From Tigriopus japonicus (lineage: Eukaryota > Arthropoda > Copepoda > Harpacticoida > Harpacticidae): DNA of 64,000 nt. The position numbers and the translations under genes were made by a program. The number at the start of each line of letters is the position of its first letter. The stretch's first letter is position 1. Location of the stretch: NCBI GenBank assembly GCA_010645155.1, contig CM021317.1:11305724-11369723 (forward strand). The letters are read 5' to 3'. Below the pieces are notes generated by a model. That model saw nothing but the letters and a program-made list of their open reading frames with translations, was not told where the DNA came from and searched no databases. Shown in pieces: positions 43,501 through 57,289 of this stretch.

Positions 43501-46134
43501 CATTCTCATAGTTCTCAGGATCGCGTCAGGATGATTATCTCGTCCCGTTATCTAGTATGGGGGTACGTAGCACGTACGCGCCAAAGAATATCGCAACAAA
43601 ATGCGACTTTAGCCAACGTTGGGATCGGGTTAAAAGTTGCCAGCCTTCGACATTTTGGTCAGTATGTGGGCTATATACTGTCTGTCCAGGTCAACCATCA
43701 CACGATGAACGGTCTGCTATTGATTATACGCTTCTTCAGCCATGCCAAATGATTGATATCATCTGTGTTGATGCCCTTTTCCCTCGCCATTTCATTGATT
43801 TTTGGCTGCTAGTGAGTAAGCAACCAAGGTTAGCTTCGAAAAAGATGCGCGCACAAGGGCAAAAGCAAAGCAATGCAGAATTGTTACCTGGTGAAGCTCA
43901 AAGATGATGCAACCAATACTCCAGACATCACAAGGATGCGACCAACCCAGCTCCAAGATCACTTCTGGGGCCCGATAATGACGAGTGGACACCACGGAAC
44001 TGTGATGCTCCCATTCGAAAGTGGCTGATCCGAAATCGATGAGTTTGACGCGGGTGTCGCGCATCCGTCGCACTGGTTTCTTCACATTGGGCACGTTTTC
44101 CGTGTACCAATCGTTGGTCACAAATAGCACATTTTCCGGCTTCAAGTCCGTGTGAGTCACTTTATGGTCGTGCATAAACGCCACAGCTTGACATAGTTGC
44201 TGCGAAATGTGCCGGACTTGTTCCATGGGATAAGGCGCGTAGCAATTGCTCTTGAGGAAGTCAAACACCGACTCGCCTAAGACCTCAAAGGTCAAACACA
44301 TGTGTCCGTAGTAGTTGAAGGAATCAAACATACGGACACACAAGAACTTGTTGTCGTGCTCCTTTGAGTTGAGCTTCTTCAACACGTTAATTTCCAGTTT
44401 GGCCGCCTCACGATATTTGTGGATGTTCTTAATGATCTTCAGCGCAAAGTAGTTTTGAGTCTCCAAATCCTTTACTTTGGCTACCTTTCCGAAAGTTCCT
44501 TCTCCGAGATTCGAGACGATCTCGTATCGCTCGCCAATCACATCTCCAATCAGATAAGCCAAATGTCCGTCCACATCATCAGCCACGGGCCTTTTACGCA
44601 AGAACGTGGGACTCGAGACGGCGGAGACAGCGGCATTTGAATGCAGAGAGCTTGATATGGACATGGATGGTAAGCTCCCCACGCCATGACTTAATGTTGT
44701 TCCACTTGTTGACAAGGAGTGGTTCACAAAGTTCTTGGACAGAGCGACAGGTCGCACACTCGTGGGCGTGCTCAGCACCTCAGGATGGGACTCCTTAGAT
44801 TTATTGGTGGAAAGAATCTGATAAGCCAGACTATTGAGAACAAGGGATGAGCTATTGGGAGTCTGCGAGAGATGGTTGATCGACCGGATTGATCGACTGT
44901 GACCAAGTAATGACGAATTGCCAATCGTGGATGCATTGCTTCCATTGCTGGTGGTACTGCTGGCACTGGTGCTACCTTGGCTGGCACTTCCACCGCTATT
45001 ATTGCGTTTAGAGCTCTTGTGGAAGGCCCGTCGATGATGAGAGGATTCGGGATGACGATGGGTAAGAGGTTCGTCCTCATCCTCGTCGTCGTCCTCATCC
45101 TCATCGTTGTTATCATTGTTATCATCGTCGTTCAAACACGGAAGGGAGGAGAACAGATCCAGGTCGGTGGGCTTAGCATGGAAACTGAAGGTCCGGAGGA
45201 AACTCTCCGTGGATTTGCCCCCTTCTGATGTCTTGTAATTATTGTTTAGGTTATTGTTTTTCTGAATGTAGTTATTGTTATAAGCGTTGTTGTGGTTGTT
45301 AGAATTATTATTGCTGTTAGTGTTGGTCGAAGACAGCAGATTGTGACTGGAGTTCCTATGCAAGCGACCCAATGTAGCCGACGAGAAGGCACAACGAGGT
45401 TCATGCTGACTCTGATTTGAGGCCGTGGAAGTTTGGGAATTGTATTTGCGGGCAGACGGTGCAGAGAGGTGATAATAATTTGATCTGGGACTGGACAACG
45501 GGGTGACCTCGTTCTCATACCGCACCTGGGCTTTATCAAAGTCACTCAAGGACGTAGTGGAAGGAAGCTTGGATATGGAAAGCTTTTGAGCAGACGAACG
45601 ACTACGGAAACTGGCATTCCGAGACACCGTGCTGTGACTTCGACGAACTTGGCTGTTACTCGGGGAAACGTTGGTTCGATCTCGACTTCGTCGCACACTC
45701 GAGACTGTCCCTTGTTGATAACTGGGCACACTTGACGAAGGGACCGGCGTTTTCATAGGCTGATTTTGGGTACGCTCGGCCTTGCCGGGAATCGGAGATT
45801 TGTATGGAAATCCTCCGGCAGACGCTAAACTGGACACCGCCGAAGATGAGGCCGAATGGATCATGGCTTGATTCCCATGGTGGGGGCAAATATTCTCTCG
45901 ATGACTTCTTCTCAGGCTCGAGGATCGCCGAAATCCTCCGTAGAACTCTTCATCATTACGAGTCCGTTTGATCATGTTGGTGGGAGGATTGCCATAGAAG
46001 CCTGAGAATTGACCTCCTCCTCCTCCTCCTCCCGAGGATGATTTTGGAGAATGAATATTCGAAGTCGATAAGATCCGCTGATGAGAGGAATTTAACGACG
46101 ACTGTCTGTGATAGGGCAGTGATGACAAGTCCAT
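40540..46134 (-). CDS. CLK/LAMMER dual-specificity kinase (Doa type), two coding exons
   Basis: Exons 46134-43888 and 40977-40540 join in phase 0 (…[14 protein letters not shown]…) to 894 residues. CLK kinases phosphorylate SR splicing factors in the nucleus. The kinase domain begins near residue 537: glycine loop GEGTFGKV, lysine in YFALKII, catalytic loop [13 protein letters not shown], and [10 protein letters not shown]. The LAMMER signature near the start of the second exon reads [13 protein letters not shown] (usual EHLAMMERI); this motif defines the family. The first ~535 residues are low-complexity: Ser/Arg-rich patches, a seven-Gly run, an Asn-rich stretch and an acidic Asp/Glu/Asn stretch. 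Start: the first in-frame ATG (46134, context AAAATGG); the frame is open further upstream without an ATG. The intron is 2.9 kb and splits the kinase domain; nearly everything else is in one exon. Non-coding 5' exons are likely upstream. Confidence 0.93.
40978..43887 (-). other. Intron of the CLK kinase gene
   Basis: Flanked by GTAACA and TTTTTTTTAG on the minus strand. No further exon, repeat array or nested gene is recognised. Confidence 0.6.
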
Positions 46135-49100
46135 TTTGACTTGTGTGTTTTTATGCTGAAGTCTGAGGAATTGTGTCAATGTATCAATTCGGACCAGGAC
46201 GAGGATCGCTTGGCAAAGTGCTTTGCATTCTGACAATTCAGTTGGCCATTGATGCTGACAATACTGAATCAACTTGAAGAAAAGTGTTAGTTCAAGGATT
46301 CTCACGATTTTTTGTCAATTTTCTCCGTTTCTGGAATGGGTTGTTTGCTTCTAGGTTCGTCTTATCCCAATATTCGGACGTGACTTGCTCTCATGTTGCA
46401 ATCTTTCGTCTTCTTTCTTCCAGTAATAGGCCTCTGGCAGAAGACGAGCTCGATGGTACATTGAAAAGGATGAGAGCCTTTGCAATGTTCCTTGCCATCG
46501 GAGATTCTGGGCCTGATGGAGCGGTTCTATTGAATGTTCTTGCACACTTATTTGACTTGGGCAAACACTGTCAACAACAAATGAAAAGTAGAGCAGACGA
46601 AAGAAGAAGAAGACTATTTGACTCGTTCCAACAAGTGGCACTTGGGCTTAGTATCACACGCGATTGGTCTGACGTTGAAGGAAATGTAACAATTTTATGA
46701 GCTCAACCTTGACTTTGAAATCTCATTAGCGTCTGATCACCTCAATCAGAATTGAGTGGCAAAGCCTCCTCCGACCTCTTGCTCGAAAGTACAGTAGCAA
46801 AGAGCCCATTGGTGGGGGTGCTCAAGGAGACAATAAGATCGACAGTTCATGTTGCCTAAAAGCATGACCACAACTTTTCACGATCGAGTCCGCAGCTCAA
46901 ATTGAAACTGAATGCTTTTTCGCTTTTAGGGTGTGTTAGTCCAAACAGAGAGTCTTCACTAAAGTTTTCTTGATCTTCACCTCACCCACCCCTCTTCTGC
47001 TTCACTCCATGAACTCTTTTTTAATCTCATGTGTGAATGCTTCTTCCACTCTACCCTTGTGAAAGATTCAACAACTACTGAATTCATCCCGAATCTCATG
47101 CCGCCTTCACGTCCTCCACCACCACCAGTACTTCTTCTATCTCCTCCTTGTTCTTGCTCTTCTCGTCGTCGTCGTCCTCCTCCTCCACCACATCCCCCTC
47201 ACCATATTTCTTGTTGACGACTCCTCGTGTGAACGTGGGGACGAGTTGAATGTACGTATACATACGTACGCACGTACGTCGAATGTAGCTCAATCGCTCT
47301 TTGGAGGCTAGTGGCTACCCTCGGAATCTTCCGACTTTGTTCCCGCACTGAACTCGTAGTTGTTGGGGCGATTGGGTGAGAGATATTTCTGACTTTGGGG
47401 GCCAATCTGAAGACATGAGCACGCACTCACACTCATATCGTTGCCTCCCTGACGGCAAATATGACAAGTGATGAAGATTCCATCCATGTGAGCGGTGTTG
47501 GCCAAGGAATCACACTCGCGCCCAACCAACTACTATATTGGATATTGGTTCCATATCGACAAGTGGAATTAACTTCTCCTCACAGGTTTTATTCTAAAGT
47601 ACCGAGTGGCTTTTCAATGTGGTCCATGGACGTTGAACGGTATGTACTCGTATGTATGCCAACAAATCAGTGACTCTGATTTGTTTTTCAACTCATGGAA
47701 CATGACAAGGACGTTGGCCAGAGAATGAAGCGACAACGACAGGCTGAAACAATTGAAAGAAGGAAGACACGAAATGCGTCGGAATTGAGATCTACTTGAA
47801 GAGAATCATCTACGAATTGCGTAGCTTTCAATTCAATACTTTATCTGATAACGAACAACTCTCAGGATGACTGTACAATTTTAACTTTGGCAAATATCTT
47901 CCTCACACTGCTTTTAGAATTTACACACTGACCTAGGAAAACCTCTCAACATGACGCTTTTTGATGTGTTCCAGCTTGCTCGTCAAACTCTGGAAAAACT
48001 CTAGTGAATATAAACATTAGAAGCACATTCAAGGGAGGGGGATGATCTACTTCCACATCCAGCTCCACCGCCACACCACATACATGTCCATGGATCATTG
48101 GATTTGAACAATCTGTTAACATATCCTTGGAATTGGCATCAAAATTACCATTCCGAGTTGCCCAGCATAACAGCCCAGTACAATCCACAGCATTGTGTGC
48201 ATTGCACTATGCACTACATACATTACAAAGAAGTGCTTGCCATGAAATTGCGAAGTGGACTGTACTGTCTAGTCATCCGGAACCAGCTCAGTGTTCCCCA
48301 ATTGCACTAATCGGATGGAAAGTGCATTTGAACGAGCATTTCGAGGCCTTCTCATGGACGACCAAACTTGCATTCAACGATTAAACGACTGATTGGAAGA
48401 TGTAAAGAGACCCTCTGATCTTCGAATTCATGGAGGAATCGTGTTGAAGGACAATTCATGGACAAGCGAGCAGCTGTTCCAAAGATTCGACCAGTCAAGA
48501 AGTAACCAACGCAACGCATAGTACCCAGGCGAAATGGTTGCTTTAGGCATTTTCATATCTTTGCACAGATTCCTGCCAGATCTGAGACCCTCTCTTTCCT
48601 TCTCTTATGTGAGTCCTGAGATATTTGTTTAGGGAATTCTCAAGCACTGTTCATGAAAAAGAATCAAAAACCTGTTGCTTCCTTAGTGTGATGGTGTTGC
48701 CATTGTTTCCACTTGGGTTTAGCATTCCTTCCTTTCTTGGTGCATTCAGTGTGGTAAGACGTTGAGTGAAGATGAGGGACGCTTTGATACACACAGGTAG
48801 GTAGGTAGGTAGGTAGGTAGGTAGGTAGGCCACTAGATTATCTCGATTGGGCGAGCTTTGCACCATTCAATGAGTCAACCTTGAAACCAGCTTTGAAATG
48901 ACCTTCAACTTCGGATCTGACCAGACGAATGTTATGCTTGGGATTGAGGCTGCAATTTGAAACCCAGTTTGTCAAGAAGTGGGGGTTCAAATAGCCCATC
49001 GGAAATATGCTTGTATTTGTGTTTTTTATTTACTTAGGTGAGGATTGGTCATGATGTTTGGACTTACTCATAATTTTCGGGACGAGTCATATTCTTCAAA

Positions 49101-49216
49101 AACAACGATAAAGAATTCCTCTCAAACAGTTTGATATTGATGAAGAAAGAACTTTTTAGTGTTTTAGATTGGAAAAGTTCAGGACATAGAGTCCTCTCAC
49201 TACCTTGGAATCTGGA
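46135..49216. other. 5' region of the kinase gene and intergenic DNA
   Basis: Possible 5' UTR exons of the minus-strand kinase lie at 46.2-46.7 kb. There is a CCT/CTC-rich low-complexity block at about 47105-47210, palindromic ACGTACGT-type steps at 47249-47281 and a GTAG microsatellite at 48795-48829. No gene can be supported. Confidence 0.4.
48795..48829. repeat. (AGGT)n microsatellite
   Basis: About 8.75 perfect tetranucleotide units. Confidence 0.95.
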
Positions 49217-49822
49217 CAATGAGGCATGCAGGGGGAGGTTTAAGTGATCTCTTCAAAAATCTTATTGCGGGCGGATGAAAGAAAAGAAAAGGCTTGTTCG
49301 TCAATGTAAGATTTTGGTCAGTGCAAGGGTTTTCGCGTTTTACAGACCGCCCTTATGACTTAGATGCTTCAAAAAATGTCGAATTGCAAGTTTGAACATT
49401 TTGACTCTCGGTTTTGCAAGAATTTGCAAAATTATTCTTTTGATTAAAAAATGGCAAGCACTTAAAAAAGACCTTTGATATTGAAGACAAACACGTACAA
49501 AACACTGCATTTTGTTTGGTACCTTGATGGTTTTGGAGCTTTACAATACAAATCAGTGCTTATTTTTTTTTTCTCGTGCAAGAACGAGCAAATAAAGTGT
49601 GCATTTTTTCCAAAATCCTAACCAAAGGTGTTCAAACTTGCAATTCGACATTTTTCATGGCATCTAATTCACAAGGGCGGTCTGTAAATTGCGAAAACCC
49701 TTAAACTGCCCAAATTCTCATGAGCCACCCACTGTTGCCAAACAAGCCTTTTCTCTTCTTTCATCCGCCTGCGATAAGATTTTTGAAGAGATCACTCAAA
49801 CCTCCCCCTGCATTTCTCATTG
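49217..49822. repeat. 606-bp fold-back repeat
   Basis: The outer arms pair over more than 100 bp each: CAGGGGGAGGTTTAAGTGAT against the inverted ATCACTCAAACCTCCCCCTG. The inner arms pair again: AAGGGTTTTCGC at 49325 against GCGAAAACCCTT at 49691-49702, then ACAGACCGCCCTT against AAGGGCGGTCTGT. The spacer is about 200 bp. No target-site duplication is evident. Confidence 0.8.
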
Positions 49823-52800
49823 AATTCTCTTTTTATTGATAACAAAGACTTTTTTGAATGAAATATTGTCATTTGACCAACATTTCTAACGATCTCGACT
49901 TAAAAGAAAGCTAGAGGTAGAGGATGAATTATTTAGAATTAACTCCTGGTTTCACTAATAATGGAACTGAAATTGGCGTGCATTGAAGTGAGGCCAGTAA
50001 GAGGAGGATGCTTAATAAAAATCAACGAGATAAAGAAATACAGCATACAATGAAGATCATCTATAACATGAAATTTATAACATGAAAAACTTCTTTACCT
50101 GCATTGGACTTTGGAGGATCTAAGATTTGAATAATGAGGAAATGCAATCAAGAATAGAATTCGCGAATGAAACATAGATCAGCCCTACAGTCGGGCTTCA
50201 TCATTGACTATCCTCAAACTACGTCTAATGGTCTGATTTGACGTTGACGCGACATTTGATGTCTCAGTTTGGAACGTAATGAATAAGCATTATGAGCTTA
50301 TGATGGTTCAAAGATCCATTAGGGAGCAATCACATCCAAACCATCCAACTTGCCTCCATCCAGAAGTCAGGTCTCAATAGGTCGATCTCGATAATCAGCG
50401 GATCATTAGCTCGGTAACGAAGCAACTGTACCTCAAAACTGAATACCTACCTACAAACAGGTGGGTTCATGCCACTGGTGCGTCTCAATCACACCACGTC
50501 CAATCCGAATGCTTGCCCATGATTGGGCTCATTTTGACCCCAGTCCAAAGTACTCACTAGGATAGCATCCTACCCACCTAGGAAGAGGCATGAATTGGTA
50601 GAGGAGCGTGAAGTTGGTTGTTTGATCGACCCTTCAGTCCCACTCCAGCTCTGTTGGACGACCAAGCTCAGCATGCACAAAAACTACCGTTCGACAAGTG
50701 GGACGACCCATGATATCTTCAATTTATGAGAGCTCTCCGTAATGAATTCAAGCTTGAGTGTTGTGATAGCCCTTTATGGCTTCCATAGGGGACATTCGTC
50801 TTCTTCTTTCGGGCCTCCTCCAATCCCTCTGCATCGATAAACTAGTTGTCCTATTAGGGTAGAATTGTCCATGATCAAACCAGCCACCCATCCTCCTCCA
50901 CTTTTTTCCTCCAAGACCTCTAACTATCCAAGAAGCTTTCAGGATTTACCGCTATCCCACACCAATCCTCATAAATGAAGAATCGCTTATTTTTGGTCAA
51001 CAAGATCAAAAATGGTGATCGCACCTTTTGGAGGTGGTCCTGTGCTCTTTCTTTGTGTCACTGACAGGCATGTGATGATGAGGCTTCTTGGCGTGAATGG
51101 TGCAATTAATTTACCCCATTACGTTCCTATGTACGCACTAGGTTTGAACCGACGGACCGACCAACCAGTCTCTTTCTTGAATAACTCGATCCTTAGATCG
51201 CGTGACGCGAGGCATTGGAAACAAGTTGGTAACGGTGTCCGACTGGTTGCGTACCCTTGGGGGCCTGTTTATGAATATCATATCAATGTACATCAATTCC
51301 ATTCCCAGTATGGGAATGATGAGATCATCGCGCGGCCCATCATCACGATCGTTGGTGCTCTCATCTGGAAAGTCATCGAGTAAGTCATGAAAACTAAAGC
51401 AGCAAAAAGTACTTTTGATCTCTTAGTTCATTCTGGACGAGCTAATCCAAGGCAAATTGCGGACGTTGGCCTTTTCATAGGTGTAGTTAGTACTTTATTA
51501 GCCTATTCAATCAGTCAGTCAACACGTCATTCGAACGTACGGAAACTCAACACTTCTTCGCCGATGACGTTATGCCTCCCTTGTAATTACAACTAAGCCT
51601 TTGGCAATGGTACCCATAAAAGCAGTCAGACACTATGCAGCATGACCTAACATGGGTATGACTCATGCCCGAAAAATCTTTGATCCACAGTGAAATAGCA
51701 CCATTAAGGGACCCATGGCAACTACAGAACCATTCGTCTTAACGCGGCAAATTTTCGGAGGAATTTCCGATTTTACCGTTGAATTGGAATTGGCAGCCAG
51801 CTCACGACCAGTGATGACAGAAAAAAATGAGTTTTGGAGGCGCTGAAACTAATGTAATCGTAGGTAATCGACTAAAACCCCATCAAAATGTACTTGGAGA
51901 CAGATTTCGTCCTGAGGGGCATTTCTCGGATTGGAATCGGATTGGAATAGAAAATGACGAGGAAAATGTTATGAATCATGAGGCCCTTTCAAAATAGGGA
52001 TGAGGCCCTCACTCACATCCAAACAAACAACGAAGTGAATCAACAAGAGGCTCCAAGAGATCTAAGAAAGCCGCCGTCGGAGCCAAACCAAATTGAAAAT
52101 GGATGACCATATTTCATCGAGCAAATTTTGGCATACAGTATAATATAGCTTACAATCCATTGAGAATCTAGTTCATTCGTGGAAGTTTTGGAAGGATTCT
52201 TTTAAAGCCATCTGATAGCTGAAATACGTACCAGGCAGATTGGCAGTCTGAAATAAGATGACCTCATCCATGAATCAGGGGCTAGAAGAAATCTAGAAGA
52301 AGATATTCCAGATGTGAACGCAAGATCTAAAACCACTAGAAATGGGGTTCTTCTTCATCCACGAATGGCAATGATTCATTGAGCATTAGTCTTTCCGCAC
52401 TAAAAAACAAGTGTGTCATTTAACACAGCTGTTGAACTCGTTCATTGTATTGGCACACGTGGTCGTCGTGGTAGGTGAGATGTTGTTTTTCAGACATCAC
52501 TTGGACTTTGGGTGTAGTTATGAGTTTTAATTGGGTCATCAATTATCCGCGGTGGATGTCCTGATCGTGTACGGTCAAGTTTTCAAGATATGCTTAGCCG
52601 TTAAAATGAAACTGTTTATCTTGTTGCTTTGGGTTTTAGGACTGGGATTCAGCTTTATTTTCAATTTATTACAATGATATGGCAGTAAAATGTCATTCGA
52701 AGGATTAGGAGCGAAATTCCGAATTGATGATCCACTTTTTTGGGATGTCCACGACCCACACCATTTTGGGAAGTACGTAGTTCGATCTAGACAGATTCGA

Positions 52801-55800
52801 CACGATGTCGTAGGCGAGATGTCGAGGCCAAGACCGGTTAACCCGGCAACAAAATGGATGGATTGCCGAATTGTGTTTCCAAACAGAGTCCTTTTCGGGT
52901 GTTCGTATTGATCTTTTCTCCAAGGAGGTCGGAATGGGGACTTTTGGTTTAAAACGTACATATATACATTATACTAGAGCGTGGATGGGCATTCCCAGGT
53001 GCCTTGACAAAAAAAGATAGTCAATTTGTGGGAAAAGTGGATTCAGGCCACTCACAACAACCCCAACTACGACTACAGCTGCTCTCGTAGCTACAACTAC
53101 TACCACAACCTCCGCTATCATTGGGTTTGTGCAATATCCGAACATCTGGAATGAGAAGGAAGTCGAAAAGGCATGGAATGGGCTCGTTTCTGAGAACAAA
53201 TATCTTTTCTCCCCATTTGAGCAAACCAATAAAGATCTCATTGCGACACATGCTCTTTACCTTCACAATACAGCTTATGTCATCAATCGTCCTTGGAGTA
53301 CTTCAAATTGGCCTTTACTGAAAATCTTAGCATAATAGCTATAATCTTAGTAATATAATAATCTTAGCTAAAACGTGGTCATTCTTCGCATTTGAAGAGA
53401 AGTTTCCAAGGAGCAATATTCCAATTTTCCAGCAACAAGTGACATGGCCGTTAGAAAGATCGTGTCCAAAGTCTTTGTCTAGGTCCCTTTTTCATTCTGC
53501 AACTCCTCAATCGGGTTTTCGTTGTTGCTGCTGTTGTGGTCGTGGTCGTTGTTGTTTTCTGAGTGCTGATTCGTCGGGACGATCGCGATGTCCATTTAAG
53601 GAATCAACTCAACTGCTATTCCGTTAAGCCCCGATGGATAACTAACCCCGTCAAAGGACACATCACGAACGGACCCATGAAGCCATGGACAAGAGGAAAA
53701 CACAAACTTATTTCGAAGCGGAGCATTCCAGAGGGTTTCCAGAACTAGCTTGTCCGTACCTTCTCATGTCCCGGTGATTAAATTTACCTTTACATGACGA
53801 AATAACTAGGGGTCTAACCGGTTTGCTCCTCGGTCAAAGTGGACTCCAATATTAAAACAATGAGTCGGACCGATCGGTAGTTCAGTGCCTGCAACTTGAG
53901 GTTGGATCTACCTAAAAAGGTTAATAATCCCCTGACGCAAATTGCGCCAGTTCAACAGAGCTGTTCTGGCCAGAGAACTCACTTGAAGCCTCAGGGGGAA
54001 ACGTCTTGGGATTCTGATAGCAAGACAAAGACAATCGAAGATTCGTCATTGATTGCAGGGGACGTTCTCCTGCTGCAGAGCAGGCAACGTGGCAAATAAT
54101 TGAATTCGAAAGACCTTTGAGACAATGCCTTGTTTGTCGTCCCCTCTCCATGTTGGTTGAACTTTATTTTGCTTCAAAATTGTGGTATATCGAGAGAAAT
54201 AAAAAAGAAGGAAATTGTTTTTAGTGATGGGTTAGAATAGTTTGGAGCAACAATCATAAGAAGCATTTTGAAATTACGAAGTATTCTCTTGTGTGATTTG
54301 ATCATCGTTTGAAAAGCAAACCTATTATAAAGGTTGTATTTAAACGAAATGAGAAATGACATATTTTGAAAGCTTTATGCATGTGTTGAAATCAACATTT
54401 TTTGTCGGTTTTAGTTATTGATATGATTTATTAGGAAATAAGCGAAATGGAAACAAACTTTGGGCTCCGATTGGATTGTCTAGACGTAATAATACTGATA
54501 TTAGAGACATTGCTTCAAAACCACATCAAATGTCTTGAAATCGACGTTTGATTATCTAGAATCTAGATGATCGCATGAAAAGAGCAAGGATCCCTCCACT
54601 GACTGCAAATGCATATGCCGTTTGTAATTCCCTGTGAAGCTGAAAGGAAGCCACAAAATCAATCAATTTCAGAAGTTGGCTTAAGCAATTGCTATGATAC
54701 CTGTATAAACTTGTGTAACGGACATAGTATATTCCCATCTTTGTTTGAAAGATAACATAAAATTTGTGATAAATTTAAACCTGTTTCAACAACAACCCAG
54801 GTCCTTTTTTTAATTTAACTAATCTCCGATGCCTCCAGAAGATTTCAAGCAATTGTTGACCCAAAATTGGACCCAAAGAAATGCAAGCAATTATCTAAAC
54901 CTCAATTCCAAATTGAAGCTCATTTGTAGGTGACAAAAAAGAGTTTAGTCGATCTGCAATGATTGGTTGTTTGTGAACAGAAGGGACAAAATCCAAATGT
55001 GCGACCGAGGTAGCCTGTTTCCTGATTCCTCAGCGTTTGCGTACTTGTATGCCCGTTGTAGCTCTTATGGGACAGTTTTGTGGTGGGGATTGCGGAATTC
55101 AAGCCGTTGGTAATCATTCTCGAAACGGAAGGAATTTCTATTGTACTGTTCTAATGTGGTGTCCAGTCATTGCCAATCAGTTCTGGACGATAAATTACAA
55201 GGCTCATTGCAATGGTGGCATTTTGACGTAAAGTCAAATTCAAGCCTTTCAGAGTGTCCGTGCTGTTACTTAGCTATTCTGAACGTCCATGAGACCAATC
55301 ATGCCCGACAAATGTGTTGAATGGGGGTCTCTTGGATTGGTTTTGTCTCTCTTAAGCGTAGGCGGAGACTCTCAATTATTGAAGCTATTTAGAGATGATG
55401 AATCTCTCGCTCGAAAAGCTCTCTACGATACGGTCAGCACATTTGGACGAAAAAAGCCCGACGGCTATCAAGACATCTTGCAGCTCCAATGGTTGTGAGG
55501 TGGGCAAAAATGCGATCGATCTTGAACATCAAATTACTCGGGAGGAATTATTTTTGATCATGAATAAAATGGGCTAATCCAGTTGTCGACTTATTTTTGG
55601 AGCAAGGAAGCAAACTGAAGCACCGAATAAAAGGTCCATGAATTGCTTTAAAAAATAATTTTCCATAAAAGTGAACGTTTTGAAATGGTTTTGAATACAG
55701 TTTTCTCGCTTAAATGAAGTGAAGAGAGCAACTTAAAAAACTCTTTCTGCCCATCCATCCTCCTACATTTAACTCAAACCATCACATTCTCACAGTTAAA

Positions 55801-57289
55801 TTAGTGCTAAGCGAACTCATATGGCTGTATTAATTGAAATTAATGGGCAAGTCCAAATGCACAATCAATTTGCTTACAATCTTGTTCACCCTTCAAAATC
55901 TCCCCAATCCTTTAATTGGAGATCAAGCCGTGGTGGAATTATCTCGTCAAGCAACTTTTTTCCAAACTTTAAATGACTTGGAACACTGAAACCAATCACG
56001 ATAATGAGCTCGTTCCAAAATATCTCATCGACGATTGATTGCCCATTATTTTTTTTATCAATATGAGGCCTGAAGGGTCCTCAATACATATTTCGACCTT
56101 GTTTTTCTCCCAAGCAAATGCTCCAATTTCCACCTTGTTTTCATAAATGATACATGAATGCAAAGAACAAAGACTTCACTTTATGAATAATGCTGATCAA
56201 ACGAACCCACAAGCTGTTTATTCGCCTTGGAATTGCATCTTGAAATTTTGATGATCGAGTCTCGATGATGAGATGCGACTTTTTTTCAAACCTCGTAATG
56301 AGTTGAAACTACAAAGTTCATTGTAACTGTTCTTCTTCCAATGCAAATTGAATGGCTCTCAAGGACATTGGTGACCAACAATCAGCACTTGACTGATGGC
56401 AAACACAATCAACGAATGAACAAACCTACCTACCTACCTGTATCCTTTCAGTCGTTGGTGTGCTGTTCTAAAAAAGGTGTTTGTCCAACAACCCTCAACT
56501 CTTTTGAACTTTTTTCCACAAAGTTCAAACCACATTGAATGATCATTCATCTTTGACTTGCCTCATGATGGAAATGCGTTTATCCGATGGAAAAAGAATC
56601 CTTGCATTCTACAAAAGTGTGGAGGCAATTGAGATTGAGTGAGTCATTTTATGAAAGAAATTCGCCAAAAATGAAGCAACTTTAACTGCGCACAAAGTGC
56701 TTGAACCCCGTTCAACGTCCTTTGATTCGGCTCTAAACAGGATCACATCATTAACAAAGCTTCCTTTTTTTTCTCGCAGCCATTTTCCTCTCCGAAAAAG
56801 TACTTTGTGGCCCTTTGATTTGCGCTAGAGCTCCATAATTAGCAAAAGTCATGGCAAGAAATCCGTCACAGTCAAGGTCTGTCTGGCACATTTGCCCCGG
56901 CTTCAAATGTCCCTGTAATCTTGACACCAGCACCAACCAACCAACCAACCAACCAAACAAGCACTTTAAGGACAAGCATTAAAGGAAATGATTTTGAAAT
57001 TCCACAATACCTACTACATTTTATGTACGCATGCACATCTATCTTGTACGAACCATTGTAACACCGTGTAACCTTCAGCTCCTCCAAAGGACAGTGTTTA
57101 TCCGTGTTAGTAATTGAGGTCGACATTTACAAATATTCCGCTACTAATCATTGTTCAATGTTTAGTAATAACTCAGTCATAAGTCATCTTTTGTTGTTGA
57201 AACGGGCGGACCGTTCCTTGAAGAATCCTAACGGAGCGACTAAGTGATCATCTCTCCGTATGCATTGTCGCTCTCTGGTGCTTCATTAT
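49823..57289. other. Long gene-poor interval
   Basis: No gene is supported with confidence. Short open frames (for example 51012-51383 and 52690-52911) lack recognisable domains. Simple repeats occur at about 56426-56438 (CTAC) and 56933-56955 (AACC). One orphan Thr-rich open frame near 53042-53335 has its own entry. Confidence 0.4.
53042..53335 (+). other. Orphan Thr-rich open frame, possible exon
   Basis: An open frame encodes a Thr-rich run (codons ACN from about 53054 to 53113) and then about 70 residues of ordinary composition beginning GFVQYPNIWNEKEVEKAWNG and ending at a stop at 53335. No ATG is placed with confidence, no domain is recognised and no partner exon was found. It could be the last exon of a secreted Thr-rich protein or chance. 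Confidence 0.2.

Noticed and set aside
46284..46700. 138-codon plus-strand frame upstream of the kinase
   Set aside because: No domain recognised; more likely part of the kinase gene's 5' non-coding region read from the other strand.
47029..47217. Pro-rich open frame
   Set aside because: Arises from a CCT/CTC low-complexity tract.
48795..48829. CRISPR-like array or regulatory repeat
   Set aside because: It is a plain tetranucleotide microsatellite with no spacers; CRISPR is not expected in animal DNA.
51012..51383. 123-codon plus-strand open frame
   Set aside because: No recognisable domain, no signal peptide, no fitting splice partner; treated as chance.
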